Shown here in pieces: positions 43,101-55,185 of a stretch of 64,000 nucleotides of DNA. Every line of letters begins with the position of its first letter. Positions within the stretch are counted from its first letter, which is position 1. The stretch spans positions 2,418,001 to 2,482,000 of the forward strand of contig JAULSU010000007.1 in assembly GCA_030512335.1 (NCBI GenBank), given 5' to 3'. The position numbers and the translations under genes are program-made. The stretch is from Immersiella caudata. Lineage: Eukaryota > Ascomycota > Sordariomycetes > Sordariales > Lasiosphaeriaceae. The notes under the pieces were generated by a model. It was not told the DNA's origin. It saw only the letters and a program-made list of their open reading frames with translations, and did no database searches.

Positions 43101-43806
43101 GAGGACCTCCTTTTCCATTTTCCTGTTCTTTCCCCCTCACCCCAACTTCCCTGTATCCCCTTTTCTCTTTCTTTCCTCTTCACGCTCACTCGCCTCCTCC
43201 GGGAACCTCTCGTTCAGTTGCCGGATTGTGAAGGAGCCTCCGGTGTCAGCAGTTGGTGGGATTCACTCGGGGCCAGCACTGCCACCCGCCAGCATTTAGA
43301 CGCTTGTTGTCAAATCCCAGCCGCTGCGTGTCCGCAATTCGAGACGTCCGCATCGGTACGACACGTCAATCGCAGAGAAGAAACCAATCCAGCCTCCATC
43401 GATCGTTCAGAGCCGGGAGAAGGGTGTTTTGCGAATAATCGGTCGTTGTCTCCATTTTCAGTGGTTTGGGAAGCACGCACAGCGGCGGTCGATAATTTTT
43501 ACTCGCGAGCTGCAGCGCGCCCGTACCGCCTTCGCCATCTCCAAGCCAACCTCCTTTCTGCGCCCCACCGCGCGACCAATCGCTCGTCATCTTTTGGCAT
43601 CCGCAGTTTGTTATATCAACAATAACGGGCCAAACACACCACCCCCCGAAAAACACATCGCTCGCTCGGACACGGTCTCGATTTCAAATTTCTCACACGA
43701 TTGCTGTGGCCGGCCACGTCGACTCTAATCACGACACCGCTTTTTGCAGCGCTGTCTTAATTTCTATTTGGATCGCGATAAAGTTTCGTCCAACGCCAAG
43801 GAACCC

Positions 43807-43818
43807 ATGAACGTTTGA
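43807..43818 (+). promoter_or_regulatory. Minimal upstream ORF (M-N-V-stop)
   Basis: ATG AAC GTT TGA lies in the probable leader of the glucan synthase, directly before the candidate leader intron. Confidence 0.35.
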
Positions 43819-43822
43819 CCTG

Positions 43823-43927
43823 GTAAGTTTGTGTCGCACCTCGTGGGCGCTTGACCCACCGGCTGTGGGAGCCGTTTGGGAGTCTGCCGTTTTGCGAACT
43901 TCACAGGAATGCTCACCTGGCTGACAG
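43823..43927 (+). other. Possible 5' UTR intron of glucan synthase
   Basis: Strong donor GTAAGT at 43823. Two acceptors: TTCACAG ending 43906 and GCTGACAG ending 43927. Use of the distal acceptor would remove the upstream ATG at 43909, whose out-of-frame ORF overlaps the true start at 43943. Confidence 0.4.
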
Positions 43928-43942
43928 ACAAAGTCGCCCAAC

Positions 43943-46900
43943 ATGTCGGGATACCCTCAAGGTCAGGGTCAAGGCCAGCCGCAAGGCCAAGGCCAAGGCC
44001 ATCAAGATTACGACGATGGCTACGGTGGTCACCATGGTGGTCAACAAGGCGGGAATACCGATTCCTACTACCAGGACGACCAGCAGTACTATGGGAACAA
44101 TAACGGCCAAGGCTACGATGCCCGCGGCCAGCAGGGCGATGGGTATTACGACGAATCGTGCGTTCATTCGCCCTTGGCTCTGTCTTATCCCGCTAACCAT
44201 TTTGCAGTGGCTACTATAACGCAGATGCCAACAACCCGAACCAACAGGATGGCGGGTATTACGATAACCATGACCAGTATCACGACGATTACTACAATAA
44301 CAACAACAACAACAATGGCGAACCGTACTACGATCAGGGCTATGATCAAGGCTACGATCAGGGTGGCTACGGCGAGCGAGGTCACCGTGGCGGTTCGGAA
44401 GAGGACTCGGAGACGTTTAGCGACTTCACCATGCGGTCCGACATGGCACGAGCTACCGATATGGACTACTATGGGCGCGGCGACGAGCGGTACAACAGCT
44501 ACAATGATGGCCAGGCAAGAGGGTACCGCCCCCCATCGTCCCAAATTTCCTACGGCGGCAACCGGTCGTCTGGCGCGTCGACCCCGAACTATGGCATGGA
44601 CTACGGCAACGTTCTCCCTGCTGGTCAGCGCTCCCGGGAGCCTTACCCGGCTTGGACCTCGGACGCTCAGATCCCCCTCTCAAAGGAGGAGGTGGAGGAC
44701 ATCTTCATGGATCTCACCGCCAAGTTCGGTTTCCAGCGTGATAGCATGCGCAACATGTACGATCATTTCATGACGCTGCTCGACTCCCGAGCATCGCGCA
44801 TGACGCCGAACCAGGCGCTGCTATCGCTTCATGCTGACTACATTGGCGGCGATAATGCGAATTACCGGAAATGGTATTTCGCCGCCCACCTGGATCTCGA
44901 TGACGCTGTCGGTTTCGCGAATGTGAAGGGCAAAGGCTTGAAGCGCAAGGCCAAGAAGAACAAGAAGAAGGATCCTCAGGACGAGACGACGCTGGAAGAT
45001 CTGGAAGGCGATGACTCTCTGGAAGCCGCCGAGTTCCGCTGGAAGACGCGCATGAACCGGATGTCACAGCATGATCGCGTTCGCCAACTGGCGCTCTACC
45101 TGCTCTGCTGGGGAGAGGCCAACCAGGTGCGCTTTATGCCCGAGTGTCTCTGCTTCATTTTCAAGTGCGCAGATGACTATCTCAACTCGCCCGCTTGCCA
45201 GAACATGGTTGAGCCTGTAGAGGAGCTCACCTTCCTCAACAACGTCATTACACCCCTCTATCAATACTGCCGAGACCAAGGCTACGAGATTCTCAACGGA
45301 GTCTACGTCCGCCGCGAGAAGGACCACAACCGGATTATCGGCTACGATGATTGCAACCAGCTTTTCTGGTATCCCGAGGGCATTGAGAGAATCGTCCTCG
45401 AGGATAAGAGCAAATTGGTCGACGTGCCCCCGGCAGAACGCTACCTGAAGCTCAAAGACGTCAACTGGAAAAAGGTCTTCTTCAAGACCTACAAAGAGAC
45501 CCGCTCCTGGTTCCATTTGCTCGTCAACTTCAACCGTATTTGGATCATCCACTTGACAATGTTCTGGTTCTACACGGCCTACAACATGCCAACGTTCATC
45601 ACGCCTGATTATGAACAAGAAGTTAATCAACCCCCGCCCAATGCCGCTGTTTGGTCTTTCGTCGGTTTCGGAGGCGCTATTGCCGCTCTCATCAACATTC
45701 TCGCGACACTTGCGGAGTGGTCGTACGTGCCGCGTCGCTGGGCTGGTGCTCAACATTTGACCAAACGTCTGCTCTTCTTAATTCTCGTCTTCGTTGTCAA
45801 CGTCGGTCCCGGTGTCTACGTCTTCATGCCCGACAAGGACACCGAAACGTTCCTCAAACGGCAGAACTCGACTCTTGCGCTTGCCCTGGGTATCGCGCAG
45901 TTCTTCATCGCCATCATCACGTTCCTCTTCTTCTCGATCATGCCTCTCGGAGGCCTGTTTGGAAGTTATTTGACAAAGAACTCGCGAAGATATGTGGCCA
46001 GCCAAACCTTTACCGCAAGTTACCCCCGTCTTGCGGGCAACGACAGGGCCATGTCGTTTGGTATCTGGGTCTCGGTCTTTGGTCTCAAGTTCGGAGAGTC
46101 GTATGTCTACCTGACGCTCTCCATCAAGGATCCCATCCGGTATCTCTACATCATGAAGGTGAACTGCCTGGGAGATCAGTACATCGGCACGACCTTGTGC
46201 GAGCTTCAGCCTAAGATCACGCTTGGTATCATGTTGTTCACGGATTTGATCTTCTTCTTCCTGGATACCTTCCTGTTCTACGTGCTGTTCAACACGGTCT
46301 TCTCCATCGCTAGATCCTTCTATCTCGGCTCGTCGATCTGGACACCGTGGAGGAATATCTTCTCTCGTCTTCCGAAGCGTATCTACTCCAAGATTCTCGC
46401 CACCACGGACATGGAGATCAAGTACAAGCCCAAAGTCCTCATCTCGCAGATCTGGAACGCCATCGTCATCTCCATGTACCGCGAGCATCTTTTGGCCATC
46501 GACCATGTCCAGAAGCTTCTCTACCATCAGGTACCCTCGGAGCAGGAAGGAAAACGCACACTCCGCGCCCCTACGTTCTTCGTTTCCCAGGAGGATCACT
46601 CGTTCAAGACGGAGTTCTTCCCCTCCCATAGTGAGGCGGAGCGCAGAATCTCGTTCTTTGCTCAGTCGCTCTCTACTCCTATTCCTGAGCCACTTCCGGT
46701 TGACAACATGCCCACTTTCACGGTTTTGATCCCCCACTACAGCGAAAAGATTCTTCTCTCGCTGAAGGAGATCATCCGTGAAGACGAACCCTACTCCCGT
46801 GTCACCCTTTTAGAGTACCTCAAGCAGCTGCACCCTCACGAGTGGGATTGCTTCGTCAAGGACACCAAGATTCTGGCAGACGAGACCTCTCAATTCAATG

Positions 46901-49900
46901 GCGACTACGAGAAGGAGGAGAAGGACACCGCAAAGAGCAAGATCGACGATCTTCCCTTCTACTGCATCGGCTTCAAATCATCGGCTCCCGAGTACACCCT
47001 CAGGACTCGTATTTGGGCTTCGCTTCGCTTCCAGACCCTGTACCGCACCATCTCCGGTTTCATGAACTACAGCCGCGCCATCAAGCTCCTTTATCGTGTT
47101 GAAAACCCAGAGGTTGTTCAGATGTTTGGTGGCAACTCGGACAAGCTTGAGCGTGAGCTCGAGCGGATGGCTCGCCGCAAGTTCAAGCTTTGCGTCTCCA
47201 TGCAGCGCTATGCCAAGTTCAAGAAGGAGGAAATGGAGAACGCCGAATTCCTGCTTCGCGCCTACCCTGATCTCCAGATCGCGTACTTAGATGAAGAGCC
47301 TCCTCTTGTCGAGGGTGAGGAGCCACGCCTGTACTCGGCACTCATCGACGGCCACTCGGAGATCATGGAGAACGGCATGCGACGACCCAAGTTCCGCATT
47401 CAGCTGTCTGGCAACCCCATTCTTGGTGACGGCAAATCTGACAACCAGAACCACTCCATCATCTTCTATCGTGGCGAGTACATCCAGCTCATCGACGCCA
47501 ACCAGGACAACTACCTCGAGGAATGCCTCAAGATTCGCAGCGTACTCGCCGAGTTCGAGGAGATGAAGACGGAGAACGTGTCCCCGTATACTCCTGGTGT
47601 CAAGAATGCCGCTCACGACCCCGTCGCCATCTTGGGTGCCCGCGAATACATTTTCTCTGAGAACATTGGTATCCTCGGCGACGTCGCTGCCGGAAAGGAA
47701 CAGACATTCGGTACCCTCTTCGCAAGAACCCTGGCACAAATTGGTGGCAAGCTTCATTACGGTCATCCCGATTTCCTCAACGGCATCTTCATGACGACGC
47801 GTGGAGGTGTGTCCAAGGCCCAGAAGGGTCTGCATCTCAACGAGGATATCTACGCCGGTATGAACGCTCTTCTCCGCGGTGGTCGTATCAAGCACTGCGA
47901 GTACTACCAATGCGGCAAGGGTCGTGACTTGGGTTTTGGCTCCATTCTGAACTTCACAACCAAGATTGGAACGGGTATGGGTGAACAGATGCTTTCTCGA
48001 GAGTACTACTATCTCGGAACTCAACTGCCTCTGGATCGCTTCCTGTCGTTCTACTATGCCCATCCTGGTTTCCACCTGAACAACATGTTCATCATGTTCT
48101 CGGTTCAAATGTTCATGATCTGCCTCCTCAACATTGGCTCTCTGCGGGTTGAGACCATTGCCTGCAACTACAACCGCAACGTTCCCATCACCGATCCCCT
48201 GCTGCCTACCGGCTGCGCCAACACCGACGCGCTTCTTGACTGGGTCTTCCGCAGTATCTTGTCGATTTTCTTTGTCTTCTTCCTGTCCTTCGTTCCTCTG
48301 ATCGTTCAGGAGTTGACGGAGCGTGGTTTCTGGCGTGCGGCGACTCGCTTCTTCAAGCAGTTCTTCTCGCTCTCGCCGTTCTTCGAGGTCTTTGTTTGCC
48401 AGATCTACGCCAACTCGGTCCAGCAAGACATCACCTTTGGAGGCGCCAGGTACATCGGTACCGGCCGTGGTTTCGCTACAGCTCGCATTCCTTTCGGCGT
48501 CCTCTACTCTCGCTTCGCCGGTCCGTCCATCTACTTTGGAGCCCGCATGGTGATGATGCTGCTCTTTGCCAGTCTTACCATCTGGCAGGCCGCCCTCACA
48601 TACTTCTGGATCTCGCTGCTCGCTCTTGTCATCTCGCCCTTCCTCTACAACCCCCACCAGTTCGCCTGGAACGATTTCTTCATTGATTACCGCGACTTCC
48701 TCCGTTGGTTGTCTCGTGGCAACTCGCGCTCCCACGCTTCGTCATGGATCGCGTTCTGCCGCCTGTCACGTACCCGCACCACCGGTTACAAGCGCAAGGT
48801 TATGGGAGACCCTTCGAGCAAGATGTCGGCCGATGTTCCTCGAGCGGCCATCACCAACATTTTCTTTGGAGAGATTATTGCCCCGCTCCTACTGGTGGCT
48901 GTCACGTTGATTCCCTTCCTGTACATCAACGCTCAGACCGGTGTGTCGCCGGATGACTCCCAGTCTACAGCTGCGCTTTTGCGTGTGGGCATTGTTGCGC
49001 TCGCCCCGATCCTTATCAACGCTGGTGCCCTCGCTGTCTTCTTCGCCATGGCCTGCTTCATGGGCCCTCTCCTAAGCATGTGCTGCAAGAAGTTCGGTAG
49101 CGTCCTAGCAGCGATTGCGCACTGCATCGCCGTCATCATGCTTCTCGTCTTCTTCGAGGTCATGTTCCTTTTGGAAGGCTTCATCTTCTCCAAGACCTTG
49201 CTGGGAATGATCACGGTCGTTGCTCTTCAGCGATTTATTCTGAAGCTCATCATCTCCCTAGCGCTCACCAGAGAGTTCAAGGGTGACCAGTCGAACATCG
49301 CCTTTTGGACCGGCAAGTGGTACGCCATGGGTTGGCACTCCGTCTCGCAGCCTGCTCGTGAGTATCTCTGCAAGATCACCGAGCTGAGCATGTTCGCTGC
49401 CGACTTCGTTCTCGGGCACATCATCCTCTTCATGATGCTTCCGATTATCTTGATCCCCCAGGTCGACAAGCTTCATTCCATGATGCTGTTCTGGCTTCGC
49501 CCCAGGTATGTACCTTTTCACGATCCTACCTCCGCTGTTACTGACCTGAACTCACAGTCGCCAAATTCGACCTCCCATCTATTCTATGAAGCAGTCGAAG
49601 CTCAGGAGACGCCGTGTCTTCCGCTATGCTGTTCTATACTTCGTCATGCTTGTCGTCTTCCTCGGAATGATCATTGGTCCCATCGTTGCCGGCAAGAACA
49701 TCCCCACCGACAAAATTTCTGTCCAGTTGAAAGACTTCAGACTTTTCCAACCAACCGGCTTGAACAATGATGACACGCAGGGCCGCAACATGACGGGCAC
49801 TGGGAGAGACAACTACTCAGGCGCTCTCAAGCCCACGTCTACGGATCTACCGACCAGAACCGCGGCGGACAACAGTGAGCCCACTGAGGATCCGGAGGCG

Positions 49901-49903
49901 TGA
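43943..49903 (+). CDS. fks1: 1,3-beta-D-glucan synthase catalytic subunit (Fks1, GT48)
   Basis: Exons 43943-44157, 44208-49505 and 49558-49903 give 1952 residues, the size of other mould Fks1 proteins. The first 150 residues are low-complexity Gly/Gln/Tyr/Asn/Asp-rich. Next come the FKS1 domain (L-A-L-Y-L-L-C-W-G-E-A-N-Q-V-R-F-M-P-E) and a first group of membrane spans. The large cytosolic glucan synthase domain follows (T-V-L-I-P-H-Y-S-E-K, N-Q-N-H-S-I-I-F-Y-R-G, E-N-I-G-I-L-G-D-V-A-A-G-K-E-Q-T), then a second group of spans. It polymerises UDP-glucose into cell-wall beta-1,3-glucan at the plasma membrane with Rho1 and is the echinocandin target. Hot spot 1 reads V-Y-L-T-L-S-I-K-D-P (Tyr706) and hot spot 2 reads D-W-V-F-R-S-I-L (from Asp1416), both differing from the usual fungal sequence. 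Confidence 0.97.
44290..44321 (+). repeat. AAC/ACA trinucleotide tract coding poly-Asn
   Basis: A run of AAC/AAT codons encodes seven consecutive Asn in the low-complexity N-terminus of the glucan synthase. Confidence 0.8.
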
Positions 49904-50645
49904 TCTGGTGTGGTGGTGGAGTTACATTGATGATAAACCTGTACAATATGGTAGCGGCTTATTTTGTCAGTCGCAGTACAAAGAGCGGTCAGGGTATGCT
50001 TTCTCGGTGGCTAAGGAAGGTCATGATTTTTGGACTGTTGGTGTCTTGCAGCTGGTTTTGTTTTCTTGGCAAGCACATCACATCAGAGGCATAGGGGCAA
50101 CAGGCTCTTTAGATTCGCCTCGACGTTTCCCATTGATTGGCACATCGCATGTCTCGTACTGAATGCACTGGAGCGCTGGGCCTGGGGCAAACTAATCTAT
50201 AAATTTTCTATCTTCAAATTTGTGATGACCATGTCCGAAAGTGGGGGTTCCGGATAACGCTTTGTGAAATACGGGTAGAGATCAACGGAATTCCAGCTTG
50301 TGTGGGGTTCATTTCCTCGATTGTCAACACAGGTGAATGAATGTACCGATGATCTCGGTGTTAGATTGTCCTTGCCGAGCGGCTCCTGCTGCGTGCAGCC
50401 ATTCTGTCAGAAGGTGGTGTGGATCCGTGGTAGGACTGCATCGATGAGCAGGGAGTGAGTGGCCTTGCTCACTGGTTCCCCTGACGGATAAAAATGTGGG
50501 GCGCAACGCGAATCGAATTTGGCTGACAGACGCCATCCCCGAGCCTCCCGCTTCTGCCACCATCTCCCTCCACGTCAACGTCTTTGTCGCAACGCGAAGC
50601 AGAACCCGCATTCGCCCGACCGATTTGCGCGAGCGAGCCACGGAA
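49904..50645. other. Spacer between fks1 and lcb1
   Basis: 742 nt: fks1 3' UTR and lcb1 promoter. No coding frame or motif stands out. Confidence 0.5.
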
Positions 50646-52390
50646 ATGGATTTACACGAGGTGCAAGCGCAACTTACGGGGTGGCTCAACGAGGCCACCT
50701 CGGCTTTCCAGAAAGTGCCTGGTTCGGCTGTTCTCATTCGTTATGTGAGGTCGAGTTACCAGAATGATCCTGTGAGGTCAGCAATTGAGTTGGTGTTGGT
50801 TATTTTCTTCATCCGATATCTGTTGGCGCCGTCATACTCGACCTCGAAGCAAAACTTTATTAAGTTGACGGAGGACGTAAGTGCAGCCACGCTTTGGAGA
50901 AGTGGAGAGCGATGGGAAGACTGACGTGGTGGTTTCGTAGGAAATCGACGAGCTGGTGGAGGAATGGACGCCGGAACCGCTGGTTGCGCCGCATACGGCG
51001 CTCGAGGAGGCCGAGATGGAGCGGTTGCCTGTGTTGGTCGGGTGAGTGGGATCCATTGCGTAGAGGAGCGGACGGGCGCTGATTTCTGGCATCTGCAGAC
51101 CGACTGGACCCAAGTCAAAACTCGCGAACGGCCGGACCGTGACGAATTTGGCGTCTTACAACTTCTACAACCTCAATGCCAACGAACAGATCAAGGAGAA
51201 GGCGATCCAGACGCTGCGCACCTACGGTGTCGGCCCCTGCGGCCCACCCCAGTTTTACGGAACTCAAGACGTGCACATGAAGACGGAAGCCGACATTGCC
51301 ACCTTCTTGGGTACCGAGGGCTGCATCGTGTATGCCCAGGCCTTCTCGACCATCTCTAGCGTCATCCCTTCCTTCTGCAAGCGCGGCGACATCATCGTGG
51401 CAGACAGGGCGGTCAACTATTCAATCCGCAGGGGCCTGGAGGTTTCGCGCAGCAACGTCAAGTGGTATAACCATGGCGACATGGAAGATCTAGAGCGGGT
51501 TGTGCGCAAGGTCGCAGAGGAGCAGGCCAAGAAGAAGCAGTTGACGCGACGGTTTATTGTTACCGAGGCGCTCTTTGAGACCATCGGCGACTGCACCAAC
51601 CTACCGAAGCTCGTAAGTTGTATCCTGGTACATGGAAGCCCACAAGAACATGCGCTGACAGACTGTGACCTAGGTTGAACTCAAGGAAAAGTACAAGTTC
51701 CGCATCATTCTCGACGAAACATGGTCCTTTGGTGTGTTGGGTCGAACGGGCCGCGGCTTGACCGAGGCGCAAAACGTGGACCCGGTGCAGGTAGACATGA
51801 TCGTCGGATCCCTCGCTGGACCTCTTTGCGCTGGTGGCGGCTTTTGCGCCGGAGAAAAGGCTGTCGTGGAGCATCAGCGTCTCACGGCTGCCTCGTACAC
51901 CTTCTCGGCCGCGCTCCCAGCTATGCTGGCCATGACGGCGAGCGAGAGCCTGAACGTCTTGCAGTCGAACCCCGAGATCCTCACGCAGTGCCGCGAAAAC
52001 ATCCGGTTGATGCGGGCGCAGCTGGATCCGCGCAGCGACTGGGTCATTTGCACGAGCGCGCCCGAGAACCCTATCATGCTCCTGGTCCTCAAGCCCGACG
52101 TTATCAACGCGAGGAGGTTGACAATCGACGATCAGGAGAGGTTGCTGCAGGAGTGCGTCGACGAGAGCCTGGCCAATGGAGTGCTTATCACGCGCTTCAA
52201 GGGCATTCCCATCACCACCAACACCGGTCTCAAGGACGGGAACTACACTGTACAACCTGCCTTGAAGGTGTGTCTGACGTCAGGCCTGTCCAAGAAGGAC
52301 GTCGAGAAGGCGGGTGTCACGATTCGACATGCCATTACCAAGGTCATGACGAAAAAGACAAATAACAAACTTGGGCTGCCGGCTGCTTGA
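50646..52390 (+). CDS. lcb1: Serine palmitoyltransferase subunit 1 (Lcb1)
   Basis: Exons 50646-50876, 50941-51041, 51099-51612 and 51674-52390 give 520 residues. An N-terminal membrane span at about residues 48-64 (L-V-L-V-I-F-F-I-R-Y-L-L-A) anchors it in the ER. Fold-type I aminotransferase motifs: N-L-A-S-Y-N-F-Y-N-L, Y-G-V-G-P-C-G-P (the Cys mutated in human SPTLC1 neuropathy is conserved), T-E-G-C-I-V-Y, R-I-I-L-D-E-T-W-S-F-G-V-L-G-R-T-G-R-G. As expected for Lcb1, the PLP-binding Lys is absent; the partner Lcb2 carries it. The complex condenses serine and palmitoyl-CoA, the first step of sphingolipid synthesis. The gene lies head-to-tail behind fks1. Confidence 0.96.
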
Positions 52391-53019
52391 GTGCGGAAAG
52401 GGGTTACTAAAGTCATGTATCATAGAATAGGGGGCGTTGGGTCGCGGTACATAGATGGGAGGTCAGCGGTCTGGCAGGGGCATTCTCTTTATCTGGATGT
52501 CCATACTGCATTTGATATGATAGACGGGGGCGGCGGTAATAGTAATGTTGTGTGTTACTTTTGGCAAAGGGCGATGCGTTTAGAGAGAGAGCCGACTCTG
52601 GCAGATGGGAGGGAGTTCGTCTCCCTGGTTTGCAGGAAGGAGGCCTCGGCGACCGAGACATCGAGACAGTCACACCTCCTCCCTCGTTTCGCCAGCTCTT
52701 TCAGTGTCACTGCATTCCCCCTCGGTCTCACTCCTGCTGTTTACAGGACCCCTTTTCACCAATGGCAATGGCGCTAGAGCATACAGATTCCTCGCTTCTT
52801 CGTCGTTGTCTCGCATGGGAGCTCGGCAGCGCCCCGACTGGCATTTGGCCTGTGGTCGCGAGGTCAAGCCTGTTGCCCTGGGCTAATCACCGAAATCAAG
52901 AGGAGCGCGGCGTGGTATTGTCCTGGACTCCTCCTTCAGCACCGGAGATTCCCTTTCCTTCCGTCCCGCCGAAGAAACTATACCCGCCGCTTCGAGATTG
53001 AGAGCCAAAACTGCTCACG
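52391..53019. other. Spacer
   Basis: 629 nt: lcb1 3' UTR and promoter/leader of the GH17 gene with CT-rich sequence at 52670-52760. No gene recognised. Confidence 0.5.
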
Positions 53020-54368
53020 ATGAAGATTTGGATCGCTACCGGTATTGGACTGTTTGGCTATGGGGTAGCCGCGCAGATGGCAGGTGAGTGTCAAAGGGGA
53101 TCTTCTCGTGCGTAAGGTGAGGTGTCCTAACCTCTGTCGCAGGGATCGTCCACGGATACATGCGCCTCCCGGGCATGATGGTCAAGGACAAGGACGGGAA
53201 GAAGGTCATCATGGTGGAAAACGTAGCGGCGACGGAGAACGAAGTCCCAGGGGTGATTGTCTACGTCGACGTGAAGAGCAGCGTTCTCAGGACGGCCACG
53301 GAAATGGTCAGGATCAGGCCGTATGCGAAGGCGAAGGCGACCGGAGTCCATATGCACCGTCCGGACGCTGCCGCCATGGCATCTCACAGGTTACAAGTGA
53401 AGCCTGAAGCAACACCGCAGGTACAAGCACCCCCTAACAATAAGGAGGCTGCCCGGCCAAACGGACAAGGTGCCACCTCAAAGTCGCCTCCGGGCCCCCG
53501 ACCTGACTGGGTGCCCAAGGTCAACCCGCCAGCGAACCCTGATGCCGACCTTACGGCGGCTGCCACTGGCGTGACTTACTCCCCATACAACGCCGATGGC
53601 ACTTGTCGCTCGGCCGACCAAATCAAGGCAGACTTCCAACGCCTGGCCACACAACAAGACCCTCCTTACAGCACGGTTCGAATCTACGGCGTCGACTGCG
53701 ATCAAGTTGCCCGCGTTATGCCCGCGGCCGACGCTATTGGCGTCAAGCTCTTCCTCGGCATCTTCAACCTCGACGATCTCAACTCGCAGATCAACACGCT
53801 CGTCGCAGCCGTCAACGCGTCGTCCCGCGGCTGGACCGCCATCGACACCATCAGCGTGGGCAACGAACTCGTCAATAACGGCCAGGCCACGGCCCAGCAG
53901 GTCATCAACGCCATGAACGCAGCCCGGACTACGCTTCGCAGCGCAGGATACACAGGCCCCGTCGTCACAGTCGATACCTTCCTCGCGGTCGAACGCAACC
54001 CCTCGCTGTGCGATGCTAGCGACTACTGCGCCATCAACATCCACCCGTTCTTCGACGCCGACACGCCTGCTGAACAGGCGGGAGCCTTTGTCCTGCGCAA
54101 GGTCAAGGACGTAAGGAGTGTCCTGAAAGACAAGAGCCAGAAGGTGGTGGTGACAGAGAGTGGGTGGCCCTGGCAGGGCAATGCGAATGGGAAGGCTGTT
54201 CCCGGGAGGGATAACCAGCGGGTGGCGGTGAGGTCGATTGTGGATGTGTATGCCGCAGAGAATCCAGGGGGCTTGTTCTTGTTTACGGCGTTTGATGACC
54301 CGTGGAAGAAGCCCGAGGCTTGGACGTTTTATGCTGAGCAGTTTTGGGGCATGGATGTTGCGCAGTAA
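53020..54368 (+). CDS. Secreted GH17 beta-1,3-glucanase
   Basis: Exons 53020-53083 and 53143-54368 give 429 residues. A signal peptide (M-K-I-W-I-A-T-G-I-G-L-F-G-Y-G-V-A-A-Q) is encoded almost wholly by exon 1. Residues about 20-170 are a linker-like region ending Pro/Ala/Asn-rich. The GH17 barrel covers about 171-429: G-V-T-Y-S-P-Y-N, general acid Glu in S-V-G-N-E-L-V-N, nucleophile Glu in V-V-V-T-E-S-G-W-P-W, and F-T-A-F-D-D-P-W-K. No C-terminal hydrophobic GPI signal is seen, so it is probably wall-bound or secreted; the family is close to fungal BtgE/Scw11-type wall-remodelling enzymes. It follows fks1 and lcb1 on the same strand. Codons turn from C-ending to G-ending near 54120. Confidence 0.92.
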
Positions 54369-55185
54369 CTTTAAGTCAGGATTTGCTGTGGCTTTGTTTT
54401 GGAGCGTATCGTTTGTGTTTTGCGGGTTGCTATTTTGTTTGGTCTGTTGTCATGAAGGATAGCTTTTGTGGGTTGTAGCTGTCAGTTGTTATTTATGAAC
54501 AGATGACCTTGAGGTCTACCGATGTGATGAGGGCGTGTGATGTGGTGCTGAGGCTGGGGAGGAATGTGCAGGTGCGAGGACTTCGGGTGAGGGTGAGACA
54601 TGGGAGTGATGGTAAGGATAACCTGGCTTGAGGATGCTTGTCTAAGTCATATGAGGCTCTTGCTTTGGAGGCTCGATGGTGAAATGCCGTGTTTGCAGCT
54701 TTGAGATGCAACCTTAAGTCCAACAGGGGGGTGTTAGGTCTCTCTATTGGGGTCCTGATTGGTCTTGCGTGCCGAGTCTACCTCCTAGCCGGGCTTCCCG
54801 GTCGTCTGTACCTGTTGCCTGGCCAGTCTTATCTCTTCGTCACCTTCTACAATATTACGATGTCAATAGGCTTCATTGCATCTTTCGTTCGCCGTGAGGA
54901 GTCTGTCGTGATGTGAAAGGCGGGTTGTGATTGGTCCGCCCAACGCCGAATCGGCGCCGGACTCACATGTGGGCTCGCTGGCACACCTTCAACTGAACAC
55001 TGTCTGATGAGGTGACTGGCTGGCATGGTGCGCGTTGGGATTCGCCATTACCAAGGTGCGTTGCGAATGGCAAGTCAGTGAGTAGGGGATATAAGGGGCC
55101 TACCTGATTCTGTCTGACTGACACCAACATCACCCATCAACAAACCCTCCAAAGTAAATCCAAACATATTACCAACTTCGCCACA
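54369..55185. promoter_or_regulatory. Spacer and methyltransferase promoter
   Basis: 817 nt. A TATA box (TATAA, 55090-55094) lies 92 nt before the methyltransferase ATG, and an inverted CCAAT (ATTGG) lies near 54930. Short frames present are not convincing genes. Confidence 0.5.

Larger units (their letters stand above)
40121..43942. promoter_or_regulatory. Long gene-poor region and glucan synthase promoter/leader
   Basis: 3.8 kb, the largest gap in the window. A pyrimidine-rich tract at 43108-43200 probably marks the glucan synthase transcription start region, leaving a leader of about 740 nt. Frames up to 217 codons occur on both strands, but none shows domains, splice structure or the codon bias of its neighbours. 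No tRNA or transposon was recognised. Confidence 0.5.

Noticed and set aside
47287..48735. 482-codon minus-strand frame opposite fks1
   Set aside because: Antisense shadow of the glucan synthase exon; composition is Val/Glu/Gly/Asp-rich nonsense typical of such frames.
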